From: Bacteroides fragilis
Lineage (GTDB): Bacteria; Bacteroidota; Bacteroidia; Bacteroidales; DTGW01
Direction: 5' to 3'
DNA: 64,000 bases
NCBI GenBank assembly: GCA_945889005.1
Contig: CAMDBI010000019.1
Span: 1 to 64,000 of the forward strand
The notes under the pieces are model-generated. The model did not search any database, was not told the origin of the DNA, and saw only the letters and a list, made by a program, of their open reading frames with translations. Position 1 is the stretch's first letter, and each line of letters starts with the position of its first letter. Shown here piece by piece: positions 44,707 through 53,862 of the stretch. Position numbers and translations under genes: made by a program.

Positions 44707-46427
44707 TTGTTTATTAATGGATTATAATTTTGAATACTTGATGTTTCTCGAATAAATGCATCTGTAAATCCTTGCGCTTGTATTTCGTTCAATAATTTTT
44801 TGGCTTCGCTAAAAAAATCGAATTCGCTAATGGTACATCTGCTAAAGCCATCTTCTCCTCGCGAAACTCTAATCATCTCACGTTTGGGTAATTTTTTAAA
44901 GTCGATATCCCTTAAATTGGCTGTTACTTGAATTGTATATCGTTTGATGTTGAGTTTATCTAATGCTTTTGAAATTTGAGAATTTGCCATTTGCTTATTG
45001 TTGGGCTCAATACTTGAGTCTGACAGAACTTCTGTAATATAAATATCTTCTCCTTCAACAATATATGGGACTATTATTGGACGTTCGTTGCTTACTACTC
45101 CATTGTTAAGAATTACCAACGAAAAAACTCCTTCTTTGGTCAGAGGCATTACAAATTTACCTTCGTTGTTGAGTGTAACATTAATTGTATCCTGAGTTAT
45201 TTTATCTATTACAAAAGCCTGAATTTGATTGTTTAAAATGTTAAGTGAGTCGGCTCTTTCAATAGAAATATTTAGGTTTGAAATTTTTTGTATTGTTAAA
45301 TCGTTTGATGTATTCATTATTGCGTCGTTTTCAGCAAAGTAAAACATCGTTTCACGCGATAGAGGAGTATAAAACATATCATCGTCTTCGGTGTTGATAG
45401 GGTATTTAACATTTTCGGGTTTAGACCAGTTAAAGGTGTCTATTTTTGATGTATAAAAAATATCGTAGTTTCCTTTAGAACCATGCCCTTGAGAAGAAAA
45501 AAACAAGGTCCTTCCTTTATTCAGCATACTTGGAGCATCGTCGTTTAATTTGGTATTGATAGTGCTTCCAAGGTTTATAGGTTCGCTCCATTTGTTATTT
45601 TCTAACAACTCAGAGTAGTATATATCCATTCCTCCATAACCTCCAGGCCTATTGCTTGCAAAATATAATGTTTTGCCATCGGGGGTTTCCGAAGCATGCG
45701 ATTCCCAATACGATGTACTTATCTCATTCACTTTTTTGGCTGTTTCCCATTCAATGCCATTGTAATTGCTACAATATACTTCGCTTTCGAAATTGTCGTA
45801 ACTGGTTAAATAAAGTCTTTTACCATCGTTACTTAACGAAGAGCAAAATAAATTTCCTCTGCGACTCAGTTCTTGAGTTATTTCTTTGGGTTGACTCCAA
45901 ATACTATTGGTTTTTTGTACAAAAGAAATTGAAGTGCTCGTGCCATTGTTGAGCATATATATAAATGTATTGCCATCGCCAGATATAATCAGGTTACTTT
46001 CAGAGTTAATGTTTTGTAAATCGATGCCGTATTGTTTTTTGTTGGTACTTATTGTATCGAAAACATTATTTCTTGCTAGTGCTTTGTTTTGCATACTACC
46101 AATAATCCAACGAGCCTTTTCATTAATATTTGTCGTGATTGTTGTGTCGATTACTGTTAGATTGCCAATTAATGCTCGTTTCAAATAAAATGAAGCTTTA
46201 TTAGTCTGATTGGGAATATTGAGACAACAAATTCCTGCCAAATAATTAAGGTTTTTGTTTAAACTATCTTTTTCAAGTAGTTTTTCATATAATGGCAAAG
46301 CAAGTTGGTAGTTGTAATATAAAACATGAATTTCAGCCTCAAGAAATACTTTTCGTGAATTGAAATTATCCTGAGCAATAAGATTTAATAGAAAATATAA
46401 AAAAATAAATGAAAATGTGTACTTCAT
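44703..46427 (-). CDS. Secreted TPR / PD40-propeller protein with SPOR-like tail
   Basis: The 574-residue periplasmic or surface protein has a signal peptide (about 1-18, ...LLNLIAQ), TPR-like helices at 25-85 ('YYNYQLALPLYEKLLEKDSLNKNLNYLAGICCLN'), and four to five PD40 blades ('SWESHASETPDGKTLYFASNRPGGYGGMDIYY', 'DDAPSMLNKGRTLFFSSQGHGSKGNYDIFY'). The last about 80 residues ('YTIQVTAN...MIRVSRGEDGFSRCTISEFDFFSEAKKLLNEIQAQGF') resemble a SPOR peptidoglycan-binding fold. The layout is like OmpA-linked TPR-PD40 proteins of Bacteroidetes but lacks the OmpA domain. A paralog lies upstream at 46753. Confidence 0.75.
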   Translation of the reverse strand: MKYTFSFIFLYFLLNLIAQDNFNSRKVFLEAEIHVLYYNYQLALPLYEKLLEKDSLNKNLNYLAGICCLNIPNQTNKASFYLKRALIGNLTVIDTTITTNINEKARWIIGSMQNKALARNNVFDTISTNKKQYGIDLQNINSESNLIISGDGNTFIYMLNNGTSTSISFVQKTNSIWSQPKEITQELSRRGNLFCSSLSNDGKRLYLTSYDNFESEVYCSNYNGIEWETAKKVNEISTSYWESHASETPDGKTLYFASNRPGGYGGMDIYYSELLENNKWSEPINLGSTINTKLNDDAPSMLNKGRTLFFSSQGHGSKGNYDIFYTSKIDTFNWSKPENVKYPINTEDDDMFYTPLSRETMFYFAENDAIMNTSNDLTIQKISNLNISIERADSLNILNNQIQAFVIDKITQDTINVTLNNEGKFVMPLTKEGVFSLVILNNGVVSNERPIIVPYIVEGEDIYITEVLSDSSIEPNNKQMANSQISKALDKLNIKRYTIQVTANLRDIDFKKLPKREMIRVSRGEDGFSRCTISEFDFFSEAKKLLNEIQAQGFTDAFIRETSSIQNYNPLINK

Positions 46428-46529
46428 TTTATTTTGATAATAAGAATTATCAATAAAATGTATGATAAAATATTATTATCCAACATGCAATACTGTTTTT
46501 AAATAGTAATAATTATAGATATAAAAGCG

Positions 46530-46690
46530 TCTCTAAAAACTCGATTTTTTGAGGCGGACAAATTTTTAAACCCGGAGTTTACTTCTGTAAATGCGTTACA
46601 CTGAGCGAAAGCCGAAGTGAGGAGTTTAAAAATGAAGTCCAACAAAAAACCCCGAAGGGCTCTGCGTAGTTAAAAAGCAGTTTTTAGAGA
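46530..46690. mobile_element. MITE-like repeat, copy 2
   Basis: The 161-base element has perfect terminal inverted repeats TCTCTAAAAACT / AGTTTTTAGAGA and the same interior as copy 1, including 'GTTACACTGAGCGAAAGC'. It lies between the two PD40 genes and occupies half of the 325-base gap; nothing else is seen in the gap. Confidence 0.8.
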
Positions 46691-46752
46691 TACCCACAAT
46701 ATTAATTGTTTATTAAATATTATTAAAACTAAAATTTAATTCGAAATTGCAC

Positions 46753-48060
46753 TTACTTTACTAATGTAGAATCGCTTAAAAAGGTTTTGTTTTCAACCAA
46801 GTAAATATCTTTAGATCCATAACCAGTTGTTTTTGTTAAAGATGTAATTCCAATAGTGCCATTTTTAATAAGATATAGGTTTAAATCGTCGGAAGTAGTA
46901 TTTATAGGGAAACCCATGTTTATTGGAGATTCCCAATTGTTAGGGTCTAATTTACGAGAGTAGAAAAAATCGTATCCACCCATATTTAAATGTCCTTCTG
47001 AGCAAAAAAACAATATTTCTCCATTTTCAGATATGCTTGGCATATTCTCATTAAATGGAGTATTGATTTTTTTGCCAAGATTTATTGCCTCACCCCAGTC
47101 TCCATCACTACCTTTTACAGATTTATATAAATCTAAACCTCCTTCACCTCCTTTGCGATTGCTGCTAAAGTAAAGTGTTTGACCATCTGCACTAATACTA
47201 ACGTGTGTTTCGTTTTTAGTTGTATTTATTTTTTTATTAAGTGCAACCATATTTGACCATCGATTTCCTAGCCAGTTACTAACATAAATATCTGATTGAT
47301 TTCGACTTTTTCTTACAATATACAATTGTTGCCCATCGAACGAAATACAAGAAGGTTCTGCATCGCCATCTGATCCTAATTGAGGGCTAATATTTTCGGG
47401 CTCTCCCCACTTTTCGTTAATTTTACGCGACATATAAATTGCATTGTAAAATTTTAATGAATTCATGAAAATTATTAAATTTTCATCGTTTGAAATTACA
47501 GGCTTGTAATTTGCAGAAGAATTATTGATTGATGAGTCTAGCAGTGTGTATTTTACATCAATTGGTTTGTCGCGAATTACTTTTGCTCTTTCACAGGCTT
47601 TAATTTCTTGTTCAATTAAGTTTAAATTTCGGTTTTTTTGAACAAAAGGAATTTTTATATACTTATTGTACATAAGTAAGGCTTCATCTAATTGGTTGTT
47701 ATATCTATAAGCGCTTCCTAAAAAAAATATTGCTTCTAATGGGGCTTTAGTTTCATTGATATCGTCGGTAGCATTCTGACTTACTTTTTTTGAAGCTCTC
47801 ACTAAATGTGGTATGGCTAAATATTCTTTTTCAGGTATATTTAAATAACATATTCCAGTAAAAAATTCAATACTAGCATTGTTGGGTCTAAGTTCGCCAA
47901 GTTTAAGAAAATTATATAGCGCTTCTTCCCAGTCTTCAATTCCGTAAAAGTAAAAAGCATTAATAAAATATTCGTCTTTAAGTTTATCGTCTTTTGGAGC
48001 TGCTCCAACAAATAACATTGAAATTAACAAGAACAGAAGAAAATATTTAATACTTTTCAT
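46753..48060 (-). CDS. Secreted TPR / PD40-propeller protein, paralog
   Basis: The 435-residue protein has a signal peptide (MKSIKYFLLFLLISMLFVGAAP), TPR-like region ('FINAFYFYGIEDWEEALYNFLKLGELRPNNASIEFFTGICYLNIP'), and PD40 blades at about 170-420 ('THVSISADGQTLYFSSNRKGGEGGLDLYKS', 'ENMPSISENGEILFFCSEGHLNMGGYDFFYS'). It lacks the SPOR-like tail of its neighbour and ends directly after the propeller. The pair look like a tandem duplication later separated by the MITE copy. Role unknown; such proteins are often envelope-associated. Confidence 0.75.
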   Translation of the reverse strand: MKSIKYFLLFLLISMLFVGAAPKDDKLKDEYFINAFYFYGIEDWEEALYNFLKLGELRPNNASIEFFTGICYLNIPEKEYLAIPHLVRASKKVSQNATDDINETKAPLEAIFFLGSAYRYNNQLDEALLMYNKYIKIPFVQKNRNLNLIEQEIKACERAKVIRDKPIDVKYTLLDSSINNSSANYKPVISNDENLIIFMNSLKFYNAIYMSRKINEKWGEPENISPQLGSDGDAEPSCISFDGQQLYIVRKSRNQSDIYVSNWLGNRWSNMVALNKKINTTKNETHVSISADGQTLYFSSNRKGGEGGLDLYKSVKGSDGDWGEAINLGKKINTPFNENMPSISENGEILFFCSEGHLNMGGYDFFYSRKLDPNNWESPINMGFPINTTSDDLNLYLIKNGTIGITSLTKTTGYGSKDIYLVENKTFLSDSTLVK

Positions 48061-48185
48061 TTTGAGGTGATTAGGATTTATTTATATTTATTTTTTGAGC
48101 ATCAGTGTAAATGATTTTTGTTTATATAAAATTCGTAAAAATTTTTATAAATATAAATAAAAAAAACAAGTCGATAAAATTTTTT

Positions 48186-49460
48186 TTATTTAATCATTTG
48201 AAATCCACAATAAGGTACAAGAACTTCTGGAACAACAATACCATTATCGGTTTGGTAGTTTTCGAGTATTGCTGCCAGTATTCTTGGCAAAGCTAATGCA
48301 CTACCATTGAGCGTATGTGCCAATCGAGGTTTTTTATCGATTGTGTCTTTGAAGCGTAGCTTTAATCTGTTTGCTTGGAACGATTCGAAATTAGAAACCG
48401 AGCTAACCTCAAGCCATTTTTTTTGGGCTGCCGAAAATACTTCGAAATCGTATGTAAGAGCCGAAGTAAAGCTCATATCGCCGCCGCATAAGCGAAGTAT
48501 ACGGTAAGGTAAGCCCAATTTATTGACAAGCATTTCGACGTGTGCCACCATTTCGTCGAGTGTTTCGTACGATTTGTCGGGGTGTTGAATTTGTACAATT
48601 TCAACTTTGTCGAACTGGTGAAGGCGGTTGAGTCCGCGTACATCTTTGCCATACGAACCTGCTTCGCGTCGGAAGCAAGGTGTATAAGCAGTGCATTTTA
48701 TTGGAAACTGCGATGCATCGACTATTACATCGCGAAAAATATTGGTAACTGGTACTTCGGCTGTAGGAACAAGATAAAAATTATCTAATGTAGCATGATA
48801 CATTTGTCCTTCTTTATCTGGCAATTGACCGGTTCCGAAACCCGAATCTTCGTTGACCATGAGTGGCGGCATAAATTCGGTATACCCAGCTTTGTGTGCT
48901 TCGTCTAAAAAGAAGTTGATAAGTGCACGTTGAATTTTCGACCCTTTTCCTTTGTATACGGGAAAACCGGCACCTGTAAGCTTTACTCCAAGTTCAAAGT
49001 CGATAATGTCGTATTTCTTGGCTAAGTCCCAGTGGGGAACAGCATTGGCCGATAGGTTTGGAATTACTCCTCCCGATTTCACTTCGATATTCTCTTCAGG
49101 TGTTTTCCCTTTTGGAACCAAGGTACTTGGGAGGTTGGGCAATTGAATGAGTATTGTATTTAATTCTTTCTCAGCAATAGCAAGCTGTTCGCTATGTTGT
49201 TGAATTTCATCTTTCAATACTACGGTACGTTGTTTTGCTTGATCCGCTTCGTCTTTCTTACCTTCTTTCATCAAAATGCCGATTGATTTCGAAATGTTGT
49301 TCATCTCGGCCAATAAAGCATCGTTTTTTTGTTGAATCTGACGGCGTTGGTTGTCAAGCTCTATTATGCTATCGACTAATTCGGGTTGTTTAAAATTCTT
49401 TATCGCGAGGCGTTCCAAAACAAATTCGCGGTTTTCTCTTAAAACATTGAGCGTTAACAT
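48186..49460 (-). CDS. serS: Seryl-tRNA synthetase
   Basis: This class II synthetase charges tRNA-Ser and tRNA-Sec. It has an N-terminal antiparallel coiled-coil arm (residues 1-110, 'QRRQIQQKNDALLAEMNNISKSI'), motif 1, motif 2 ('TPCFRREAGSYGKDVRGLNRLHQFDKVE') and motif 3 ('NGSALALPRILAAILENYQ'). The length of 424 residues is standard. It is followed downstream only by intergenic DNA; rpmA and rplU lie upstream on the same strand. Confidence 0.96.
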   Translation of the reverse strand: MLTLNVLRENREFVLERLAIKNFKQPELVDSIIELDNQRRQIQQKNDALLAEMNNISKSIGILMKEGKKDEADQAKQRTVVLKDEIQQHSEQLAIAEKELNTILIQLPNLPSTLVPKGKTPEENIEVKSGGVIPNLSANAVPHWDLAKKYDIIDFELGVKLTGAGFPVYKGKGSKIQRALINFFLDEAHKAGYTEFMPPLMVNEDSGFGTGQLPDKEGQMYHATLDNFYLVPTAEVPVTNIFRDVIVDASQFPIKCTAYTPCFRREAGSYGKDVRGLNRLHQFDKVEIVQIQHPDKSYETLDEMVAHVEMLVNKLGLPYRILRLCGGDMSFTSALTYDFEVFSAAQKKWLEVSSVSNFESFQANRLKLRFKDTIDKKPRLAHTLNGSALALPRILAAILENYQTDNGIVVPEVLVPYCGFQMIK

Positions 49461-49570
49461 AACTATGACTAATTACAAATGACTAATAACGGAAAACAAA
49501 AAAACTCCTGTAACTATTACATGTTTGGTGCAACAATTACAAGAGTTATACTTTTTCTACAAATCTGTAA

Positions 49571-49840
49571 TTACACTGCAGCTACTTCGGCAGGTAAAAC
49601 AGAAACGTACGATTTGTTATCTCTGGTTTTCTTGAAAGAAACTTTGCCATTGGCAAGTGCAAATAAAGTATGGTCGCGACCAATGCCAACGTTTTCGCCA
49701 GGATTGTGTACAGTACCTCTTTGACGCACAATGATATTGCCTGCTTTAGCAACTTCACCACCAAACAATTTTACTCCAAGTCGTTTACTTTCTGAGTCGC
49801 GTCCGTTCTTCGAACTACCGGCTCCTTTTTTATGTGCCAT
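49571..49840 (-). CDS. rpmA: 50S ribosomal protein L27
   Basis: The 89-residue product starts [22 protein letters not shown], the invariant L27 N-terminus that reaches the peptidyl-transferase centre, and continues '[39 protein letters not shown]'. No cleavable N-terminal extension is present. It is 48 bases downstream of rplU, the standard L21-L27 operon. Confidence 0.97.
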   Translation of the reverse strand: MAHKKGAGSSKNGRDSESKRLGVKLFGGEVAKAGNIIVRQRGTVHNPGENVGIGRDHTLFALANGKVSFKKTRDNKSYVSVLPAEVAAV

Positions 49841-49888
49841 GGTATTTTAAATTGATTATTGTCTATTTATTATTACTTATTAAACGAT

Positions 49889-50275
49889 TTATTCGGCTAC
49901 TGCAGTTTCGTCTGCTGCTTTTTTCGATGGTTTTTTTGCTTTTGCTTTAGACGCTGAAGCTCCACCAGTGCCAATTTCTTCAATCAAAATCTGAGTAAAT
50001 TGCTGGCGGTGACCATTTAATTTTTGATAACCTTTTCTGCGGTTTTTCTTGAAAACAAGAACTTTGTCGCCTTTTACATGAGCTATAATTTTTGCGGTAA
50101 TTTTTGCTCCATCCACTACCGGAGTTCCTACACTAACATCGCCTTCGTTTTCGATGAGAAGGACTTTGTCGAACTCGACTACGGCGCCTTCCTGGCCTTC
50201 AAGCCTATGAACATATAGTTTTCGACCTGCTTCGGCTTTAAACTGCTGTCCGGCTATATCAACAATTGCGTACAT
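49889..50275 (-). CDS. rplU: 50S ribosomal protein L21
   Basis: The 128-residue protein begins [22 protein letters not shown] and has the family core '[30 protein letters not shown]' near residue 75. The last about 28 residues are an Ala/Lys-rich extension ([17 protein letters not shown]...), longer than the usual 103-residue protein but common in Bacteroidetes. It is the first gene of the L21-L27 operon. Confidence 0.96.
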   Translation of the reverse strand: MYAIVDIAGQQFKAEAGRKLYVHRLEGQEGAVVEFDKVLLIENEGDVSVGTPVVDGAKITAKIIAHVKGDKVLVFKKNRRKGYQKLNGHRQQFTQILIEEIGTGGASASKAKAKKPSKKAADETAVAE

Positions 50276-50383
50276 ATTTAAAATAATTAAATGTAAACTA
50301 TAAAATTTTGGGACTGCAAATTTAGAAAACTTATTTTAATTATCAACATTTTTTTAATAATAGTAAAATTGATTTATTGTTAT

Positions 50384-50536
50384 GTGAAAAATAAACTTTC
50401 GGTTTTAAAATCAGCTGCCGATAAAGACATGCAAGATTTGGCTACTGCCATTGCCGGTAACGACAATTTGGTTATACAGGCTACAAAACTCAGAAATTTG
50501 GGAATTAAGGCGAAAAAAAATTTCCAAAAAATCTGA
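50384..50536 (+). pseudogene. C-terminal remnant of an RmuC-like DNA recombination protein
   Basis: A GTG-started frame of 50 codons ends 'KSAADKDMQDLATAIAGNDN', then 'LVIQATKLRNLGIKAKKNF', similar by eye to the C-terminal end of RmuC proteins (…GKGN-LIRQ-KLR-LG-K-KK-LP). Upstream the frame is closed and the sequence is AT-rich, so only the tail survives. A MITE-like copy begins 48 bases downstream. Confidence 0.4.
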
Positions 50537-50583
50537 TTAGTAATTCGGAGTTAACGATTTTCGATTCGAACCAATAATGGGAG

Positions 50584-50732
50584 TCTCTAAAAACTCGATT
50601 TTTTGAGGCGGACAAATTTTTAAACCCGGAGTTTACTACTGTAAATGCGAAAGCCGAAGTGAGGAGTTTAAAAATGAAGTCCAACAAAGAACCCCGAAGG
50701 GCTCAGCATAGCTAAAAAGCAGTTTTTAGAGA
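50584..50732. mobile_element. MITE-like repeat, copy 3 (internally deleted)
   Basis: The 149-base copy has the same terminal inverted repeats TCTCTAAAAACT / AGTTTTTAGAGA. It lacks about 12 bases (the GTTACACTGAGC segment) found in the other two. Its right end lies 30 bases from the promoter motif of the following HAD gene. Confidence 0.8.
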
Positions 50733-50762
50733 TGTCCTAATAACAATGTTTAATAAATTCAA

Positions 50763-50770
50763 TACTTTTG
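50763..50770 (+). promoter_or_regulatory. Possible -7 promoter element for the HAD hydrolase gene
   Basis: TACTTTTG matches TAnnTTTG and ends 7 bases before the ATG at 50778, so the transcript would have a very short leader. The -33 region is close to the MITE right end. Confidence 0.4.
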
Positions 50771-50777
50771 TGCAAAA

Positions 50778-51428
50778 ATGAAAAATATGCAGTTCGATTT
50801 TAAAAATATTGATAAAATAAATGCCATTGTATTTGATTTGGGAGGTGTAATTGCCAATATCGATTATTATTTGACCGTCGAAGCATTTAAAAAATTGGGG
50901 GTTACTGATTTCGACAAGCAATATGGTCAATTTGCTCAGTCCGATGTTTTCGATAAAATGGAAAAAGGCTTGATATCTCCCTCGGAGTTTCGCAATACCG
51001 TGAGAACTCTAACCGGAGTCGATATGGACGATGCAACATTCGACAAGGCATGGTTTGCGATGCTTCTCGATACACCAAAGGAACGTGTCGATCTTATTGC
51101 AAAACTAAAGAAAAAGTTTAAAGTTTATTTATTGAGCAATACTAACGAAATACATATAGAACTTTATAAAAAGAAAGTTTGTGCCGAAACATCGATCGAC
51201 GATTTCGATAAACTATTTGATGTGGCATATTACTCGCATACAACACACATGAAGAAACCTGACAATGAAATATTTTTGAAGGTGCTAAATGACAATAATC
51301 TCAAAGCAGATGAAACTTTATTTATCGACGATACTTACCTCAATACCGTGGCAGCTTCTAAGTTGGGTATTCAAGTTTATCTTTTGAACGATGGAAAAAC
51401 GATAGTCGATTTATTTCGAAATATATGA
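50778..51428 (+). CDS. HAD-superfamily (subfamily IA) phosphatase
   Basis: The 216-residue protein has the nucleophile motif I 'VFDLGGVIANID' (Asp nucleophile; the second Asp two residues on is replaced by Gly, as in YihX-like sugar phosphatases), motif II 'LLSNTNEIH', Lys in 'KKPDNEIF' (motif III) and motif IV 'LFIDDTYLNTVAA'. The four-helix cap region (about 20-85) is present. It is a small-molecule phosphatase, substrate unknown. Its 3' end overlaps the convergent gene by 18 bases. Confidence 0.88.
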   Translation: MKNMQFDFKNIDKINAIVFDLGGVIANIDYYLTVEAFKKLGVTDFDKQYGQFAQSDVFDKMEKGLISPSEFRNTVRTLTGVDMDDATFDKAWFAMLLDTPKERVDLIAKLKKKFKVYLLSNTNEIHIELYKKKVCAETSIDDFDKLFDVAYYSHTTHMKKPDNEIFLKVLNDNNLKADETLFIDDTYLNTVAASKLGIQVYLLNDGKTIVDLFRNI

Positions 51429-52058
51429 AAATTTTGAAAAATCGCCGTTCGATTCGCTACCAGTCCATATACCTGTAAAGCCTCTGTTTATTTTATTGAG
51501 TTGATTTACTACAAGACAAGGTTCGGCAGAGTTGTTGACAAACACCTTTACTACCTTGGTTTTTACCTCTATTCGTACATGAACCCAATCGTTGGTTATT
51601 GGAGCCGGATTAATGGCATTTTCGTATATTCCGGGCGATTTTGAACGAAGAACTTTCGTTGAGTTTTGCGGCATTGAAATGTAACTTACTGCTTGTTTGT
51701 GCAAGATTGTATCGTCGGTATTAAAATTGTTGGGATTGAAATAAATAGCATCGTATGTAGAATCGTTTACGCCATGAAACATAACACCTGCTGCTGTTCT
51801 TTCGTAAGAATCTTTAACTCGTAAATCGAATTCGATAGATCCTTCCGAAAAATTTACATATTTCAGAATTACCAATCCATTACCAATGCCTTCGCTCACA
51901 TGAAGATAATCGCGTTTTTCTTCGTTCATCAAAGTAACTTCCCGATTTATGACTTTGTATTCTCCTTTTTTTAGATCGATCGTAGATTTTACTTGTGCGT
52001 AAAAATTAAACGAAAAAAAACATAAAATTGGAATTGCAAGTTTGTTATATAAATTCAT
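51411..52058 (-). CDS. Secreted concanavalin-like (DUF1080-type) domain protein
   Basis: The 215-residue protein has a signal peptide (MNLYNKLAIPILCFFSFNFYAQ). The mature part looks like a beta-sandwich of the LamG/DUF1080 type ('VILKYVNFSEGSIEFDLRVK', 'AGVMFHGVNDSTYDAIYFNP', 'WVHVRIEVKTKVVKVFVNNS', 'GFTGIWTGSESNGDFSKFSY'), a fold used by glycoside hydrolases and carbohydrate-binding proteins. No clear catalytic residues were identified. The ATG at 52058 is preferred to 52064. Confidence 0.7.
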   Translation of the reverse strand: MNLYNKLAIPILCFFSFNFYAQVKSTIDLKKGEYKVINREVTLMNEEKRDYLHVSEGIGNGLVILKYVNFSEGSIEFDLRVKDSYERTAAGVMFHGVNDSTYDAIYFNPNNFNTDDTILHKQAVSYISMPQNSTKVLRSKSPGIYENAINPAPITNDWVHVRIEVKTKVVKVFVNNSAEPCLVVNQLNKINRGFTGIWTGSESNGDFSKFSYISK

Positions 52059-52092
52059 ATACAATGTTTAAAAAGTGAGAACGGTGGCTAAC

Positions 52093-53025
52093 TTACCTTG
52101 CAACCACACCAAAAACTTCTTTAATATATTTCGTAATTTCTGAATTGTGTTTTTTAGTCAGGAATGTTTCCATTTCGCCTTCTTTTGCTGACTTGTCGGT
52201 ACGTTGTCGTTTAAGATTTGGGTCAGCACCACGAGCGAGCAATATTTTAATTACTTCGAGCGAAGTAGCTTCAAAGAGCGGACTTGTAATGCTTGTATTA
52301 GACTCATTAGAATAAGTTTGATTAATATCTGCTCCAAAATTAATTAATCGCACCACTTGCTCGGGATGTCCACATTTAACATTGGCCATAAGCATTGAGT
52401 TCAAATAATCGGTCGTAACGTCCTCAATTATTTGAGTAGTTGGTTGAAGCTTCGAAAGCACCTCTGGTTTTTCAGGAAATTTATTCAAGCCAAGTTTTAA
52501 TTCTTTAAGTTTATAAAGTTTACCAATACCATTTGTAAGAGAAGTAAGTTCGTTACAAGAAATGTCGAGAATCTCAATTTTACTTAGTGATCCAATCTCG
52601 CTAGGTAATTCAATAATTTTGTTGTTAGCCAAATGCAATTCGCGTAAAAGAGTAAGTGTATGTAATGTAGGCGGAACTTTTTTAATAAGATTCGAGTCTA
52701 AATATATAGCTTCGAGATGGCGCAAACGACACAAAACATTTGGAAAATCGGGAATACGATTGTACGATATTTGAATTGATTTAAGTTCCTTAAGTTGTGC
52801 AATACCCCAAGGTAGCTCACTAAGTTCATTACCACTTAAGTTGAGCGATTTAAGATTGGGCATACAATCTATTTCAGTCGGTAGACTTTTTATGCCCCTG
52901 AAACTTAAGTCAAATGTCTCTAAAAATTCTAAATCGTAAAACCTTTCGGGCAATAATGCTTTGTAAGATTTAGCCCAATTATAAAACTTTTTTAGTCTTA
53001 ATCGTTTTGGATGAAAGAAAAACAT
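52093..53025 (-). CDS. Leucine-rich-repeat / ankyrin-repeat protein
   Basis: The 310-residue protein has about six LRRs of 23 residues at about 40-185 ('LKSLNLSGNELSELPWGIAQLKELKSIQISYNRIPDFP', 'LHLANNKIIELPSEIGSLSKIEILDISCNELTSL'), then ankyrin-like repeats at about 210-290 ('NVKCGHPEQVVRLINFGADINQTY', 'TSPLFEATSLEVIKILLARGADPNLKRQ'). No signal peptide is evident. The combination of both repeat types in one bacterial protein suggests a protein-protein interaction adaptor. No known partner is adjacent. Confidence 0.8.
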   Translation of the reverse strand: MFFFHPKRLRLKKFYNWAKSYKALLPERFYDLEFLETFDLSFRGIKSLPTEIDCMPNLKSLNLSGNELSELPWGIAQLKELKSIQISYNRIPDFPNVLCRLRHLEAIYLDSNLIKKVPPTLHTLTLLRELHLANNKIIELPSEIGSLSKIEILDISCNELTSLTNGIGKLYKLKELKLGLNKFPEKPEVLSKLQPTTQIIEDVTTDYLNSMLMANVKCGHPEQVVRLINFGADINQTYSNESNTSITSPLFEATSLEVIKILLARGADPNLKRQRTDKSAKEGEMETFLTKKHNSEITKYIKEVFGVVAR

Positions 53026-53140
53026 AGCCTATCATACTTAATTATGATAGTAAATTTAATAAAATATTTAAGAAAAAAAAGAAAAATCCCAAAAAGAAAA
53101 TTACGTAAAAATTATTTAAGACAATTCAATAATAAATTTT

Positions 53141-53542
53141 TCAAACAATTATATATTGAAAAGGTAACTTTACTAATGATTCAAATATTCGACCTTGATC
53201 GATCATAGGATCGTCGGAGCGATGAACTTGCCAGTTTACTTCAACTTCAAAGCCATTTCTTTTAATTTTTTCGGCTATAATCATTACAGTCATTAGCGAT
53301 CGGTTGGTGTCGCTGTTCATATAATCGAGAAATATATTTATGACCGTTTTTTGCTTTGGGGTAAGCGAATAAAGATAAAAAAATTTCAATAAGGGTTCGT
53401 ATTGTAATTCAATATTATGCGATATGGATCGACCAATAATATTAAGTTCTCCGTTGCGAAAACTAATATTTGGCGTAGTTTTTCCTGCTTCTATTTGCAT
53501 TTCCAAATCCATTGTTTCAAATGTTTCTATTGTTTGAAGCAT
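53141..53542 (-). CDS. SiaC-family (DUF1987) regulatory phosphoprotein
   Basis: The 133-residue protein fits DUF1987: 'TTPNISFRNGELNIIGRSI', 'YEPLLKFFYLY', 'TVINIFLDYMNSDTNRSLMTVMIIAEKIKRNGFEVEVNWQVHRSDDPMIDQGRIFESLVKLPFQYIIV'. The conserved phosphorylatable Ser/Thr sits in 'MNSDTNRS'. SiaC in other bacteria is phosphorylated by SiaB and dephosphorylated by the phosphatase SiaA, controlling c-di-GMP or biofilm. Neither partner is adjacent here. Confidence 0.75.
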   Translation of the reverse strand: MLQTIETFETMDLEMQIEAGKTTPNISFRNGELNIIGRSISHNIELQYEPLLKFFYLYSLTPKQKTVINIFLDYMNSDTNRSLMTVMIIAEKIKRNGFEVEVNWQVHRSDDPMIDQGRIFESLVKLPFQYIIV

Positions 53543-53862
53543 ATCTTAAATTTTAAAGCAAAGTTGTATAAAAAAACGAAAATTCGCCATTTATTCAAAG
53601 TGATTTAAATTCCCTAAAACTAATGATATACATTAAAAATGTAAAAATTCCAATTTCGGTTAGTTTAGCTTTTTTTACTCCCCCTACCCTTCCTTTACTT
53701 CGACTATGCTCAGTTACCGAAAAGAAAACGGCCGCACAGCATTGTTATTGCCCCCGATTGTTGAGCAAATTCGATACATAGGGGTTGAAGTGCTAGTTTT
53801 TTCTAACTAAACGACATTGTAAATATTCTCCAAATATACGAATGATTGGTAGAAAAGAACGA
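53543..53862. other. Intergenic region with a dispersed repeat word
   Basis: No gene is seen in 320 bases. The 18-mer ACTTCGACTATGCTCAGT at 53697-53714 recurs at 57581-57598; it is a common dispersed word in this phylum. The remainder is ordinary AT-rich sequence. Confidence 0.5.

Noticed and set aside
50556-50580. A tRNA-like TPsiC word (TTCGATTCGAACC)
   Set aside because: No acceptor or anticodon stems flank it; the word is chance in sequence before the MITE copy.
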